NCBI RefSeq assembly: GCF_017163935.1
Contig: NZ_JABVZR010000002.1
Location: 930,001-994,000, forward strand
DNA length: 64,000 nt
Source of the DNA: Novosphingobium terrae
GTDB lineage: Bacteria > Pseudomonadota > Alphaproteobacteria > Sphingomonadales > Sphingomonadaceae
Reading direction: 5' to 3'
Part shown: positions 63,237 through 64,000 of the stretch, piece after piece
Numbering within the stretch: the stretch's first letter is position 1
Layout of the letters: the number at the start of each line of letters is the position of its first letter
Translations under genes and position numbers: made by a program
The notes under the pieces: model-generated
The model's input: only the letters and a program-made list of their open reading frames with translations
What the model was told of the DNA's origin: nothing
The model's database searches: none

Positions 63237-64000
63237 ATGTCGATCAAAACCATTCCTGAAGATGTTGAAACTGCTGCCGCGGAAATTGATCCGGGCGAAT
63301 CTGAAAGTTTCTCCCACCGAGCCATGGGCGGTGCCCTTATGCTTGGATCCGCTCAAGCAGTGAAGTTTGCCTGCCAGCTCGCCTCAACAGTGATCCTATC
63401 GCGCTTACTTGCCCCGACAGATTTTGGCTTATTTGCAATGTTGATGCCGCTTGTCTGGTTCGTGATGATGATTCAGGATTTTGGATTATCCAATGCCGTT
63501 ATCACTGTTCCGGATGTATCCAAATCGCATGAGACAACACTTTTTCTGATCAATATCGGCCTATCGGTCTTTCTTGCAGGAACATTAGCTGCTGCATCGC
63601 CGCTAATAGGGGTATTTTACGGGACAACAGCTGTTGTAAATCTGGCAGTGGTACTCTCAGGAACCATCGTTCTTTCCGGACTTTCGACTTTGCAATTTGC
63701 CATCCTTACGCGCGACCTACGGTTCGGAGCGATGACAATCGCAGAGATCGGTGGCGCAGTTGGAGGCCTCCTAGCCTCGATCATTGTGGCCATCATGCAC
63801 CCCAGTTCCTGGGCGCTCGTTGCATCAGTGATCGGCAATATGTCAGTAGGGCTCATCTGCGGCTGGGGTGCTACACGTTGGACGCCCGGACGCCCCGCGA
63901 GGCTTTCGGAGGTCAAGCATCTACTTGCATTTGGCGGCGGGATAGCGAGCGCAAATATCTCCAATTACATTGCTCGTAATGCTGATAATATCCTGATTGG
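63237..64000 (+). CDS. Wzx-like polysaccharide flippase, N-terminal part (runs off window)
   Basis: 254 codons are present. A polar leader (MSIKTIPEDVETAAAEIDPG) precedes SHRAMGGALMLGSAQAVKFA, then STVILSRLLAPTDFGLFAML with the LxPxDFGLFA motif of the WzxC/oligosaccharide flippase family, and about seven of the expected 12-14 helices. It moves the lipid-linked repeat unit to the periplasm for polymerisation by the Wzy-like protein. GAGGA is placed seven bases before the ATG at 63237. The gene continues beyond 64000. Confidence 0.9.
   Translation, partial: MSIKTIPEDVETAAAEIDPGESESFSHRAMGGALMLGSAQAVKFACQLASTVILSRLLAPTDFGLFAMLMPLVWFVMMIQDFGLSNAVITVPDVSKSHETTLFLINIGLSVFLAGTLAAASPLIGVFYGTTAVVNLAVVLSGTIVLSGLSTLQFAILTRDLRFGAMTIAEIGGAVGGLLASIIVAIMHPSSWALVASVIGNMSVGLICGWGATRWTPGRPARLSEVKHLLAFGGGIASANISNYIARNADNILI

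Overview
The window looks like the chromosome of an alphaproteobacterium of the Sphingomonadaceae, most like Novosphingobium or Sphingobium. This is inferred from the very GC-rich backbone, two large TonB-dependent receptors beside periplasmic hydrolases, a flavin-dependent tryptophan halogenase next to a TonB receptor, and a sphingomonad-style exopolysaccharide locus. No rRNA, tRNA or CRISPR array was found.

Region 1 (1-10 kb): the start of an aldo/keto reductase divergent from a LysR regulator; an isochorismatase-fold hydrolase overlapping a GlxA/AraC regulator; then a minus-strand run of TonB-dependent receptor, CocE/NonD hydrolase, a second secreted alpha/beta hydrolase and a DUF899 protein. 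Region 2 (10-20.5 kb): a MarR regulator divergent from an eight-gene operon of TRAP transporter (small permease, large permease, lipoprotein receptor), three class III (CaiB/BaiF) CoA transferases, one large fusion of two 2-hydroxyacyl-CoA dehydratase-like subunits that seems to lack the usual iron-sulfur ligands, and a CapA-like phosphoesterase. Five junctions are 4-base ATGA overlaps. A plausible reading is that an ester enters through the TonB receptor, is cleaved in the periplasm, the acid is imported by the TRAP system, and it is then handled as a CoA thioester.

Region 3 (20.5-32.7 kb): small conserved proteins, a LysR gene divergent from a 3-oxoacid CoA-transferase pair, a 229-bp MITE-like element with terminal inverted repeats, a six-hairpin-glycosidase-like protein, a tryptophan halogenase, a second TonB receptor, a short-chain dehydrogenase and a membrane acyltransferase.

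Region 4 (32.7-43.1 kb): a visibly AT-richer, gene-poor island with a dead tyrosine integrase (nonsense codon plus frameshift), an IS701-like transposase, an IS3 remnant, a HIRAN-like protein and several very small genes, including two tiny membrane proteins that share a motif.

Region 5 (43.1-64 kb): an exopolysaccharide locus with GDP-mannose supply (a frameshifted mannose-6-phosphate isomerase and an intact mannose-1-phosphate guanylyltransferase), Wza-like export protein, glycosyltransferases including a two-domain fusion, an outer-membrane barrel, a Wzc-like copolymerase/tyrosine kinase, a Wzy-like polymerase, an alkaline-phosphatase-fold protein, a PPP-type phosphatase and the start of a Wzx-like flippase. 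Debris there (a truncated glycosyltransferase, a broken Flp pilin) shows that the locus has been rearranged.
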